Shown here: in pieces, positions 9,274 through 17,168 of the stretch
How positions within the stretch are numbered: the first letter of the stretch is position 1
How the letters are laid out: the number at the start of each line of letters is the position of its first letter
From: Devosia sp. FKR38
Lineage (GTDB): Bacteria > Pseudomonadota > Alphaproteobacteria > Rhizobiales > Devosiaceae
Assembly: GCF_005222805.1 (NCBI RefSeq)
Contig: NZ_STGC01000005.1
Coordinates: 906,456-970,455 of the forward strand
Length of the DNA stretch: 64,000 nt
Direction: 5' to 3'
Made by a program: the position numbers and the translations under genes
Notes under the pieces: generated by a model
The model's database searches: none
What the model saw: only the letters and a program-made list of their open reading frames with translations
What the model was told of the DNA's origin: nothing

Positions 9274-10131
9274 TCACGTTGGCGATGCGGACGCGGCGAA
9301 GTCGCTCCGGCGCCAGACCAGAAGGCCGATGGCGACGACCCAAAAGCAGCCGGCCCCGATCGCGGCAGCGGCCACGCCCGTCGCGCCGTCGGCAAAGCCC
9401 GAAGGCAGCAACATGGCAGACGCCGTAATGGTCAGGTGATAAAGGACCGCAAGGAGCAGGTTGCCGCCGGTCCGGTTCCACAGCCAGGCCATGATGATGG
9501 CATGCGCGGTCAGGACAATGGGACCATTGAGCAAGAAGGCCGCGATGAACCAGTCGCCATAGGCCTTGAGCGCAATATAGTCGGCCGGAAGATGCCACAG
9601 CCCCCAGATCGCGCCGATCACCAGCGCGGCGGGGACAGTGCCCAGTCGGGACTGCAGCCGCGGGAGCAGAAAGCCGCGCCAGCCGATCTCCTCGCCCAGG
9701 GCGGCCATCAGCGGCCAGATCGCCAGGACGGCCAGGAGGGGGCCGATGTCATTGAGCCGGTTACCGCCGATGGTCATGGCCTGAAGCGCAGCGATCACCA
9801 GTGTGACGGTCGGCACAGTCAGCAGGGCGAAACCATACCAGACGGGCTGCACGCGCCAGCGCACCAGGGGTGCCAGCAACCGGGCGATGCCGGACCGGCC
9901 CCCCAGCGCCCAGGCGACCGCAATGGCCGCCAGGGAAGGGGCCAATCCGCCAAGGATGGCTGAGACGAGGAAGAACGGCGACAGCGCGAGGCCGCCTGGC
10001 GGCATGGCGACAACCCAATAGCCCCAGAGCAGCCATGCCCACAGGAAAGTACCGGCGAGAAACGCCGTGACCGGTGCCCGCGCCGCCCATGCGAGCATGC
10101 CGGACCTGTGGTCGAGCGCTGATTTGGCCAT
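9274..10131 (-). CDS. CPBP-family intramembrane metalloprotease (Abi family)
   Basis: A 285-residue multi-pass membrane protein. The CPBP catalytic motifs are present: EEIGWR with Glu147, Glu148 and Arg152, then WGLWH with His180, and further His210 and His232 in membrane segments. These motifs define the CAAX protease/bacteriocin-processing family, which cleaves within or near the membrane or serves in bacteriocin self-immunity. The ATG at 10131 is chosen because residues encoded before it (to 10311) are arginine-rich and lie over the neighbouring gene. It follows the quinone reductase gene by 34 bases on the same strand. The substrate is unknown. Confidence 0.8.
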   Translation of the reverse strand: MAKSALDHRSGMLAWAARAPVTAFLAGTFLWAWLLWGYWVVAMPPGGLALSPFFLVSAILGGLAPSLAAIAVAWALGGRSGIARLLAPLVRWRVQPVWYGFALLTVPTVTLVIAALQAMTIGGNRLNDIGPLLAVLAIWPLMAALGEEIGWRGFLLPRLQSRLGTVPAALVIGAIWGLWHLPADYIALKAYGDWFIAAFLLNGPIVLTAHAIIMAWLWNRTGGNLLLAVLYHLTITASAMLLPSGFADGATGVAAAAIGAGCFWVVAIGLLVWRRSDFAASASPT

Positions 10132-10165
10132 TTGTGCAAATCCCCGGATCAGCGGCCGCAAAGCT

Positions 10166-10756
10166 TTATGACGCTTGCGGCGGCGCCGCCTTGGGCACGC
10201 TGCCGCGAACGCGGTCGAGGTAGTGTTGCCGCTCCTCTGGTGTCGTGTCCTTGATCCGGTCCAGCCGCATGACCTTGACCGGCTTGACGCCGCAGAACTG
10301 CAGCGTGGCATATTTGACCGTGCCCAGATCGCTGTTGCGATAGGCGATGAAGGTCCACAGTCGCGGCGCGTCCGATGTGGTGATGACCTGGGCCGAGCGG
10401 CCGGTCAGCAGCCCATCCCACATTGGATCGTCCTGGTGGTAGCGATAGGCAAAGCCGGAGTAGAGCGCGCGATCAAAAAAGCCCTTGAGCAGGGACGGAA
10501 CCGAGCCCCACCAGATGGGATAGATGATCACCCAGTGATCACACCAGGTGATGTTCTGCTGGGCCGTCACCAGATCGGGCTCAAGGTCCTGGACGGTCTT
10601 GTAGCCATGCCAGAGGATCGGGTCGAACGCCATGTCGCCAAGGTTCTGCCGGCGCACCTCATGCCCGGCCTGTTTGGCCTGCGCCTCATAGGCATCGGCC
10701 AGGGCGCCGTTGAAGCTGGCGGTGTCCGGGTGTCCCAACAGCAGGTAGATGCGCAT
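10166..10756 (-). CDS. NAD(P)H:quinone oxidoreductase, flavodoxin-like fold
   Basis: A 196-residue protein starting MRIYLLLGHPD, the first strand and FMN-phosphate loop of the flavodoxin_2 family. It contains YPIWWGSVPSLLKGFFDRAL, the conserved central block of NQO/MdaB/KefF-type reductases, and a later AYRNSDLG..FCGVKPV segment. Such enzymes reduce quinones or other electrophiles by two electrons using FAD or FMN. A TTGAC-N4-GTCAA inverted repeat at 10819-10832 upstream could be the operator of an unlinked redox or electrophile sensor. It may be co-transcribed with the CPBP protease gene. Confidence 0.8.
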   Translation of the reverse strand: MRIYLLLGHPDTASFNGALADAYEAQAKQAGHEVRRQNLGDMAFDPILWHGYKTVQDLEPDLVTAQQNITWCDHWVIIYPIWWGSVPSLLKGFFDRALYSGFAYRYHQDDPMWDGLLTGRSAQVITTSDAPRLWTFIAYRNSDLGTVKYATLQFCGVKPVKVMRLDRIKDTTPEERQHYLDRVRGSVPKAAPPQAS

Positions 10757-11325
10757 CTGGTTGTCCAAGCTCCTGGCGGTGCGGATGCAGGAGCCTAGCA
10801 CCGCCGGACAATGGCGGGTTGACGCAGGTCAATCGCCACCATTTCCGTCGTGCGCAGGGCCGATCCCGCGCCCGGGGCGCATGTGGCACGGCCGGGCCTA
10901 TTGCAGCAGAAACAGCACGGCGCGCGTCACCTGACATTCGACCGTCTGGCGATTGGGGCGATCGCCGTGGGGCGCGGGGACGTGCGCCAGATGGGCGACA
11001 CGGACCTGGCGCGGGCCGCCGGGTCTGTGCTCGCGCGATGACTTTCGGATGTTCAGGGTCGATCGGATCGAGGGCCTCTCCAGCACAGGCGCCAGTTTTC
11101 GCCCGCGGGGCGCCAGCCTCCTGCGGGAATACTTGGAAAGGCTCAGCGCGCTATAGCGCCAGTGATCGGCGCGCGTACGGCAGTATTGGCGTTATGCAGG
11201 GTGGGACAGCCGGTGGGACCTGACACCCCATTCCCAGCGGCCTCAGCCGAAATCGCAGTTTGTTCTGGTTTGACCAAAATTCAGGGTTGCGCGAAATCCC
11301 GGGCTTCTCTATGTCTCCGCGCAGT
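10757..11325. other. Gene-poor interval upstream of tRNA-Pro
   Basis: About 570 bases with no convincing gene. The open frames on both strands are arginine-, glycine- and alanine-rich, lack ribosome-binding sites and match no family I recognise. The only structure noted is the inverted repeat TTGAC-GCAG-GTCAA at 10819-10832, about 60 bases upstream of the quinone reductase start, which may be an operator. Confidence 0.5.
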
Positions 11326-11402
11326 CGGGGCGTAGCGCAGCCTGGTAGCGCATTTGTCTGGGGGACAAAGGGTCGTGGGTTCGAATCCCGCCGCTCCGAC
11401 CA
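11326..11402 (+). tRNA. tRNA-Pro (anticodon GGG)
   Basis: A 77-base cloverleaf including the encoded CCA. The acceptor arms CGGGGCG and CGCTCCG pair with one G-T wobble. The D-arm is GCGCAGCCTGGTAGCGC, the anticodon stem TTTGT/ACAAA encloses the loop CTGGGGG (anticodon GGG), and the T-arm contains GGTTCGAATCC. The gene is on the plus strand, just upstream of the kinase-like gene. Confidence 0.95.
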
Positions 11403-11469
11403 TTCATCCAAAACCTGCTGAACTGCTGGCCGGGGGCGATTGCCTTCGGGCTGGCTGGACTATGCCGTG

Positions 11470-12447
11470 ATGCTGCTGAGCGCCCAAGATATCGCCGCTG
11501 CGCTTGCGCTCTGGCCCGAACTGACCGGCGGCACCGCCGAACTGGTCAATCACTCGGAAAACCACACCTTCCGCATCGATACCCCCGGCGGCCGGCGCTA
11601 TAGCCTGCGCGTGCATCGGCGCGGTTATCAGTCCGTGCCGGCCATCGTCAGCGAACTCAACTGGCTGACGGCGCTGGCCCGCGACACCGATCTGCCGGTG
11701 GCCCAGCCGATCCCCGGGTACGATGGCGCGCTGCTGCAGACCTTTGCGACGCCCGATGGCGGCGAACGCCTCGCCGTGCTGTTCCCCTTCTTGCCGGGCA
11801 GCGAGCCTGATGGGGCAGGGCGGCTCGATGATCTCTTTTTGACGCTGGGGCGCTATGCGGCACTGCTGCATGGTCACGCGCGGGCCTGGACGCGCCCGGC
11901 CGGCTTCGAACGCCCAACCTGGCAGGCGCAGTCGATTCTGGCGCCCGACGGGCTCTGGGGCGACTGGCGGCTTTCGCCCGATGTGGATGCCCAGAGCCGT
12001 GTCGTGCTCGAATCGCTCTCGACAGTCCTGACCGGACGGCTCGCGGCCTATGGCACGGGAGCTGACCGCTTCGGGCTGATCCATGCCGACATGCGGCTGG
12101 GTAATCTGCTGGTCGATGGCGATCACGTCACGCTGATCGATTTTGACGACTGCGGCTTCTGCTGGTTCGCCTATGACTTTGCCGCCGCCATCTCCTTCCA
12201 TGAGACGCGCGCGGACATGCCGGCGCTGCGGGCGGCCTGGTGCGCGGGCTATGCCAGCGTGCCCGGCGCGGTGCCGCCTCCCGCCGAGGTGCTGGACGCC
12301 ATGGTCATGCTGCGGCGCATGGCACTCCTGGCCTGGATCGCTTCGCATGGCGAGACGGCGCTGGCCCAGACCCATCGCCCCGGCTTTGCCGCGGGCACGC
12401 TGGATCTGGCGCAGCGCTTTTTGCGCGGCCGCATCTGGCCGGACTAG
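11470..12447 (+). CDS. Aminoglycoside-phosphotransferase-fold small-molecule kinase
   Basis: About 325 residues. The catalytic loop is HADMRLGN (His205, Asp207, Asn212), followed by the metal-binding IDFDD (Asp near 224), the Brenner motif and DFG-equivalent of the APH/choline kinase/homoserine kinase II superfamily. The N-terminal lobe has NHSENHTFRIDTPGGRRYSLRVHRRGY, where an ATP-contacting Arg replaces the usual Lys. The closest general type is the predicted Ser/Thr or homoserine kinase type II proteins. The ATG at 11470 is preferred to a TTG at 11440. It ends by a 4-base convergent overlap with the Wzy-like gene. The substrate is unknown; antibiotic resistance is not implied. Confidence 0.75.
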   Translation: MLLSAQDIAAALALWPELTGGTAELVNHSENHTFRIDTPGGRRYSLRVHRRGYQSVPAIVSELNWLTALARDTDLPVAQPIPGYDGALLQTFATPDGGERLAVLFPFLPGSEPDGAGRLDDLFLTLGRYAALLHGHARAWTRPAGFERPTWQAQSILAPDGLWGDWRLSPDVDAQSRVVLESLSTVLTGRLAAYGTGADRFGLIHADMRLGNLLVDGDHVTLIDFDDCGFCWFAYDFAAAISFHETRADMPALRAAWCAGYASVPGAVPPPAEVLDAMVMLRRMALLAWIASHGETALAQTHRPGFAAGTLDLAQRFLRGRIWPD

Positions 12448-13727
12448 ATCAGCAGTTTTGGCGCAGAATTGGGGACGCGCGGCGCCATGTTGATGGCGCT
12501 GGCGATGCCCCAGATCAACCCGACGATCAGGAAATAATGCCGCCAGTGATCGGTGTCGATAATGGCCGATTCCCCCACCAGCATGGTGAACGTCGCCATC
12601 AGCGGGATCATGATTAGCCGGTATCGCGTCGGCTTGAACAGCGCCTTTGTGCCGCGCCACAGCGTCAGGATCACCAGCAGATAATACATCGCCCCGCCGC
12701 CCCAGCCATAGACGTGCAGCACCGAGACATAGACATTGTGCGGCTCCTCGATGACGCGCAAATTGCGGAACTCATGCGGCCCGATGCCCAGCGGATTGTC
12801 TAGTGCCAGCTCGAAGGCATAGCCCTGGCGCCCAAAGCGGCCAGTGTCGCCCGTGTCATAGTTCTGGCTGGCGGCCCGCACTTCGAACAGGTTCGCCACC
12901 GCGGGAATGCTGAGCAGCCCCGCAATGGCCGCCATCAGCATGCCGGCGCCCAAGAGCGACATGATCATGATGCGCACCTTGTCGCGCGCCTGCGATTCCA
13001 GCCAGAAGCACAGCGCCAGAACTATGCCTGACGACAGGGCGAAATGCCCCCAGGCGGCGCGCGAGAAGCTGACGAAAACGCCGACGAACAGCGCCATATA
13101 GATCAGCCCGGCGATGATCTGCACCCTGCCGCGGCCGAGCAGGATGCGCTGCAGCGCGAACATGGCCGGCAGGATCAGGAACGGCCCGAACACATTGGGA
13201 TCGTTGAAGGCGGCGCGGGCGCGGCCATAGATGACGAACACGTCGCCCCCCGGCATCAGACGCAGATAGGCCAGGGTGCCAACCACGGCGCTGAGCACGG
13301 CCACGGCGGTATAGGCATTCATCACCAGCCGCATGCGCCGCTCGGTGGCCTCGGCGACATAATTGGCGATGAAATAGCTCGTCAGCATCAAAAAGACGGT
13401 GACGACGGAAAAGATCAGCGCATCGCTGATTGCGGTGAATTTGACCTGGAAACAGGCGATCAGCGCAAAGGGGATGAAGGCGATCATGATGGCCAACAGG
13501 CCATAGGTCGAGCGGTAGATGCCCATGCCGGCGACAAAGGCCAGCGGCAGCACGGCCATGAACACCAGCTCATAGGGGGCCGGTTCGACGAACACCATGC
13601 CGCCGCTGAAGATCCAGAGGCCCACCATGAAATCGAGCAGGCGCATCGCGCGGTCGCGCACGACGGCAAGGCCGAGCCCTGGGGGCCCGGCCATCACCCG
13701 GTCATCGATGCGCCCTGCATCGGTCAA
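12444..13727 (-). CDS. O-antigen ligase/polymerase-like membrane protein (Wzy type)
   Basis: A protein of about 427 residues with roughly ten to twelve hydrophobic segments. It has a periplasmic region containing FGRQGYAFELALDNPLGIGPHEF and EPHNVYVSVLHVYGWGGGAMYY. The NPLGxGxxxF and HNxYxxxLxxxG patterns are the signature of the O-antigen ligase/Wzy_C family, which polymerises or ligates undecaprenyl-linked glycans on the periplasmic face. The frame start is a TTG at 13727 overlapping the stop of the priming-transferase gene (TTGA); an ATG at 13694 is an alternative and neither has a strong ribosome-binding site. It is the last gene of the minus-strand exopolysaccharide operon. Confidence 0.8.
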   Translation of the reverse strand: MTDAGRIDDRVMAGPPGLGLAVVRDRAMRLLDFMVGLWIFSGGMVFVEPAPYELVFMAVLPLAFVAGMGIYRSTYGLLAIMIAFIPFALIACFQVKFTAISDALIFSVVTVFLMLTSYFIANYVAEATERRMRLVMNAYTAVAVLSAVVGTLAYLRLMPGGDVFVIYGRARAAFNDPNVFGPFLILPAMFALQRILLGRGRVQIIAGLIYMALFVGVFVSFSRAAWGHFALSSGIVLALCFWLESQARDKVRIMIMSLLGAGMLMAAIAGLLSIPAVANLFEVRAASQNYDTGDTGRFGRQGYAFELALDNPLGIGPHEFRNLRVIEEPHNVYVSVLHVYGWGGGAMYYLLVILTLWRGTKALFKPTRYRLIMIPLMATFTMLVGESAIIDTDHWRHYFLIVGLIWGIASAINMAPRVPNSAPKLLI

Positions 13728-15247
13728 TAGGCATTCTCGTTCTTGGACAGCAGCGACACCGGCGTCATCAGCACGATGTAGAGGTCGAACAGGATTGACC
13801 AGTGCTCGATGTAATAGAGATCGTGGTTCACGCGCTGCATGATCTTGTCGATGGTGTCGGTCTCGCCGCGCCAGCCATTGATCTGGGCCCAGCCGGTCAT
13901 GCCCGGGCGCACGCGGTGGCGGGCGAAATAGCCTTCGACAGCGTCGTAATAGAGCTTGTTGTCGGCCTTGGCCTGCAGCGCATGCGGGCGGGGGCCCACG
14001 ATGGACAGCTCGCCCTTGAGCACGTTGAACAGCTGCGGCAGCTCGTCGATCGAGGTCTTGCGGATGAACTTGCCCACGCGGGTGACGCGCGGATCATCCT
14101 TGGTCACCAGCTTGGCCGCCGTGGCGTCGGCCATGTCGGTGCGCATGGAGCGGAACTTGTAGATCTTGATCAGCTCATTGTTAAAGCCGTGCCGGTTCTG
14201 GCGGAAGAACACCGGGCCCTTGCTCTCGAGCTTGATGGCAATGGCGGTGACCAGCATGACCGGGCTCAGCAGCACCAGCGCCACAATGGCGACGATCTTG
14301 TCGAACACCCATTTGAAGACGCGGTTCCAGTCCGAAATCGGCCGGTCGGCCATGTCGAACACGGCCAGGTCCCCGACATAGGAATAGGCGCGGTTGGTGA
14401 ACTTGAGCTTGCTCATATGGGCGGAAAGACGGATGTCGACCGGCAGCACCCAGAGCTGGGTCAGCATGTCGAGCACGCGCTTTTCGGCCGACAGCGGCAT
14501 GGAGACAATGACCAGGTCCACCGGCGTGCGGCGGGCGAACTCGATCAGATCGGCCACCTTGCCCAGCTTGGGATAGCCCGCCACGCTTTCCGGCGAGCGC
14601 GCATCATAGCGGTCATCAAACAGGCCGAGCAGGGTGATGTCATTGCTGGCGCTAGTGCGCACCTGCTCGATCAGGGTCTCGGCATCCTTGCCGCCGCCCA
14701 CGATCACGGTGCGGCGGCGCAGGCGGCCGAGCTGGGTCCAGCGGTTGACCAGGCCGCGCAGCGCCAAGCGATAGGCCACCAGCAGCACGGCGCCACCGAC
14801 GGCCCAGCTGGCCAGCCAGACACGCGAGAACAGATCGCCGGCCTTGAAGAAGAAGATGCTGACGGCCAGCAGCGTCATCACCAGTAGCCAGGCCACGAGC
14901 ACGCGGCCGACCTGGCTGAACACCGTGCGATAGGCCGTGATGCGATGGGTGCGGCCGGCGTTGAACAGCACATTGGCCAACAGGCACGAGGCCAGGATCA
15001 CCGGCACATAAAAGGTCGGATGGCCCAGCTCGACATAGAACTCATAGATGCCATAGCCGAGGGCCGCCAGCAGCAAGGCTTCCACGACCTGGGCAATGCC
15101 CACCACCACGGCGCCCGAGACAGTGGTTTCCACAGGGGTGGCAATGATGGCCTCGGCTTCCGGCGACAGCGCGCGGCCGGAGTCGCCGGCGGCCGTCTGC
15201 TTGGAAACATGGTCGAGAACGGCTTGCTTGGGATCGACGCGAAACAT
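13724..15247 (-). CDS. Undecaprenyl-phosphate sugar phosphotransferase (priming glycosyltransferase, WcaJ type)
   Basis: A 507-residue polyisoprenyl-phosphate hexose-1-phosphate transferase. The N-terminal half has about four membrane helices and a nucleotide-binding-like CoA fold (RRRTVIVGGGKDAETLIEQV). The C-terminal bacterial sugar transferase domain begins KWVFDKIVAIVALVLLSPVM and holds FRQNRHGFNN, IYKFRSMRTD, RKTSIDELPQLFNVLKGELS and VGPRPHAL. It ends with GMTGWAQINGWRGETDT, as in WcaJ/ExoY-type enzymes. It transfers the first sugar phosphate to undecaprenyl phosphate to start exopolysaccharide repeat synthesis. The ATG at 15247 is chosen over an upstream start at 15265. Confidence 0.9.
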   Translation of the reverse strand: MFRVDPKQAVLDHVSKQTAAGDSGRALSPEAEAIIATPVETTVSGAVVVGIAQVVEALLLAALGYGIYEFYVELGHPTFYVPVILASCLLANVLFNAGRTHRITAYRTVFSQVGRVLVAWLLVMTLLAVSIFFFKAGDLFSRVWLASWAVGGAVLLVAYRLALRGLVNRWTQLGRLRRRTVIVGGGKDAETLIEQVRTSASNDITLLGLFDDRYDARSPESVAGYPKLGKVADLIEFARRTPVDLVIVSMPLSAEKRVLDMLTQLWVLPVDIRLSAHMSKLKFTNRAYSYVGDLAVFDMADRPISDWNRVFKWVFDKIVAIVALVLLSPVMLVTAIAIKLESKGPVFFRQNRHGFNNELIKIYKFRSMRTDMADATAAKLVTKDDPRVTRVGKFIRKTSIDELPQLFNVLKGELSIVGPRPHALQAKADNKLYYDAVEGYFARHRVRPGMTGWAQINGWRGETDTIDKIMQRVNHDLYYIEHWSILFDLYIVLMTPVSLLSKNENAY

Positions 15248-15316
15248 GCAACACAACCGGTACAATACGTTGGCCCGTATTGTCCGTCCAAGGCGTTTAA
15301 ACTCAGTGAAGGGGCG

Positions 15317-16450
15317 TTAGCGTGATGTCTGCATCAGCGACAGATAAAGCGCCTCGATATCGCCGGCCATGCGCTCGAGCGAGAAATGCGCCTGCACATG
15401 CGCCAGCCGCTCCACCATCTCGGCCTGGGCACGTGCCGGATCGTCCAAAGTCGCCTGCATGGCGGCCCGCAGCGCCGCGGCATCGCCGGCCGGCACCAGA
15501 CTGGCGGCCGTGCTGCCGAAAATCTCGGGAATGCCGCCCACGCGGGTGGAGATCACCGGCAATTGCGCAGCGGCGGACTCCAGCACGATATAGGGCAGGG
15601 ATTCGGCCAGTGAAGGCACCACGGCAACGCGCCCCCGGGCAAAGCCCTGCCGCGCCGGCTGGGCATGCAGCATTTCGACCTGGTTGGCGAGGCCGAGCGC
15701 AGCGATCTGGGCCACCAGAGCGTCGTGCCGGTCGCCATCGCCGACCATCACCAGCCGCGCCGGCGTGCCATCGGGGCGGGTGACCCCGACCAGGGCATCG
15801 ATCAGCACATGCACGCCCTTGAGTTCGCGCAATTCGCCGACGAAGACGAAATCGGCCGCATCCGGCGCGGGCGGCACGGGGATGAACTCACTGGCACCCA
15901 GCCCGTTGTGGATCACGGCCGTGGGGCAGTTGGGTTCGCCAATCAGCGCCGCATAGGTGGCCTTGGCATAGGCGCTTTCAAAGACGATGGCGCCGGTCTG
16001 TGCCATCAGCCAACGCTCGAGCACATGAAAGATGCGGCCCGAGGTCGAGGATTTGGCGAAATGCAGCACGCCACCATGCGGGGTATAGACAGCCACTGCC
16101 TTGCCGCCGCCCAGTCGGGCCAGCCGCGCATAGAAGCCGCCCTTGGCGCCATGGCCGTGCAACACGTCGATATTGAGTTTCTGGGCCAGTCGGCGCACGC
16201 CAAAGGGCGTGGTCAGATCGCCGGCGCCCAGCACACGCGGCATGGCAAAGCTATGCACGCCCAGCTTGGCATAAGGCGTCAGGCCCTTGAGCAGCGTCTC
16301 GGTCTGGGAATCATTGGCGAGACTATCGACGACGAGGCCAATCTCATGCCCCTGGGCATCGAGCCAGCGGGTGAGGTCGGCCACATGGCGGAACAACCCG
16401 CCCACGGGCGCCCGCATGACCTGCAGGATACGCAGCTTGCGCGGGGCCAT
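15317..16450 (-). CDS. Glycosyltransferase family 4 (GT-B fold)
   Basis: A 377-residue GT4 protein. It begins with the glycine-rich loop of the acceptor domain (ILQVMRAPVGGLFRHVADL). It shows FVFVGELRELKGVHVLIDAL and VMVGDGDRHDAL in the nucleotide-sugar domain, then PSLAESLPYIVLESAAAQLPVISTRVGGIPEIF. The Glu-x7-Glu equivalent is seen in E-SLPYIVLE. It should add a sugar to the lipid-linked exopolysaccharide intermediate on the cytoplasmic side. It starts 11 bases after the Wza-like gene and belongs to the same operon. The donor sugar and linkage cannot be told. Confidence 0.87.
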   Translation of the reverse strand: MAPRKLRILQVMRAPVGGLFRHVADLTRWLDAQGHEIGLVVDSLANDSQTETLLKGLTPYAKLGVHSFAMPRVLGAGDLTTPFGVRRLAQKLNIDVLHGHGAKGGFYARLARLGGGKAVAVYTPHGGVLHFAKSSTSGRIFHVLERWLMAQTGAIVFESAYAKATYAALIGEPNCPTAVIHNGLGASEFIPVPPAPDAADFVFVGELRELKGVHVLIDALVGVTRPDGTPARLVMVGDGDRHDALVAQIAALGLANQVEMLHAQPARQGFARGRVAVVPSLAESLPYIVLESAAAQLPVISTRVGGIPEIFGSTAASLVPAGDAAALRAAMQATLDDPARAQAEMVERLAHVQAHFSLERMAGDIEALYLSLMQTSR

Positions 16451-16461
16451 CGTCGTCTCCG

Positions 16462-17013
16462 TCAGAACCAGCGTTCGCCCACCACGATGGTGTCGCCGGG
16501 GGCAATGGGGAAGTCCAGGTTCACCGACTGGCGCACCATGCGGCCGGCCTGGCGGCGATAGACCTGCGCGCCGCCCTTGTCGGCCGTCTCGGTATAGCCG
16601 CCGGCAGCACTGATCGCCGCCCGTATCGTCATGCCATAGCCATATTGGAACTGGCCGGCGTTCTTGATCTCGCCCTGGATGAAGAAGGGACGATATTCGG
16701 CCACCTCAACGGCAACGTCGGGGTTGCGCATATAGCCATTGGCCAGGGCCGCAGCGATATTGCCGGCAGCCTGCTTGGTGGTCGCGCCGCGCACCTGCAC
16801 TGGGCCGACCAGCGGGAAGGCGACGGCGCCGCTATCGTCAATGCGATAGGTGTCGGTCAGTTCCGCATCGCCATAGACGGTCACCTTCACCGTGTCGCCG
16901 GTGTCGAGCTGATAGGGCGGGGCCACATCGATGGCGCGGGAAACTGGACGCGGCGTCGCGCAGGCCGTCAGCGGCAGCACAAGGGCAAGCGTAATGAGGG
17001 TGAGCCAGCGCAT
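16462..17013 (-). CDS. Polysaccharide export lipoprotein, Wza/GumB-like (short form)
   Basis: A 183-residue protein with a lipoprotein signal peptide (lipobox LTAC, Cys about 18). A Poly_export domain begins PYQLDTGDTVKVTVYGDAELTDTYRIDDSGAVAFPLVGPV, followed by a SLBB-type domain (FFIQGEIKNAGQFQYGYGMTIRAAISAAGGYT). It is shorter than E. coli Wza, as is usual in rhizobial ExoF/GumB-type partners, and lacks the C-terminal outer-membrane helix. It should form part of the envelope channel with the Wzz protein encoded divergently at 17169. The ATG at 17013 places the signal peptide correctly; the frame extends further upstream without one. Confidence 0.87.
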   Translation of the reverse strand: MRWLTLITLALVLPLTACATPRPVSRAIDVAPPYQLDTGDTVKVTVYGDAELTDTYRIDDSGAVAFPLVGPVQVRGATTKQAAGNIAAALANGYMRNPDVAVEVAEYRPFFIQGEIKNAGQFQYGYGMTIRAAISAAGGYTETADKGGAQVYRRQAGRMVRQSVNLDFPIAPGDTIVVGERWF

Positions 17014-17168
17014 GGGACGACCGTGGTGTTTTTGCTGCCCGCACTGTTGCCCGTTTGTGGTTAACAAACCCCTTCCTGCACCCCCGAAATATTGCCGGAT
17101 GCAAGGCGCTTAACGGTTTGCTTACCACGCCAAGACCATAAAGGAGCCCAAGTTTCAGGGGGTTCGCT

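Noticed and set aside
11151..11411. A short minus-strand frame containing ERRDSNPRPFVPQTNALPGCATP
   Set aside because: This is the familiar false protein translated antisense through a tRNA-Pro gene.
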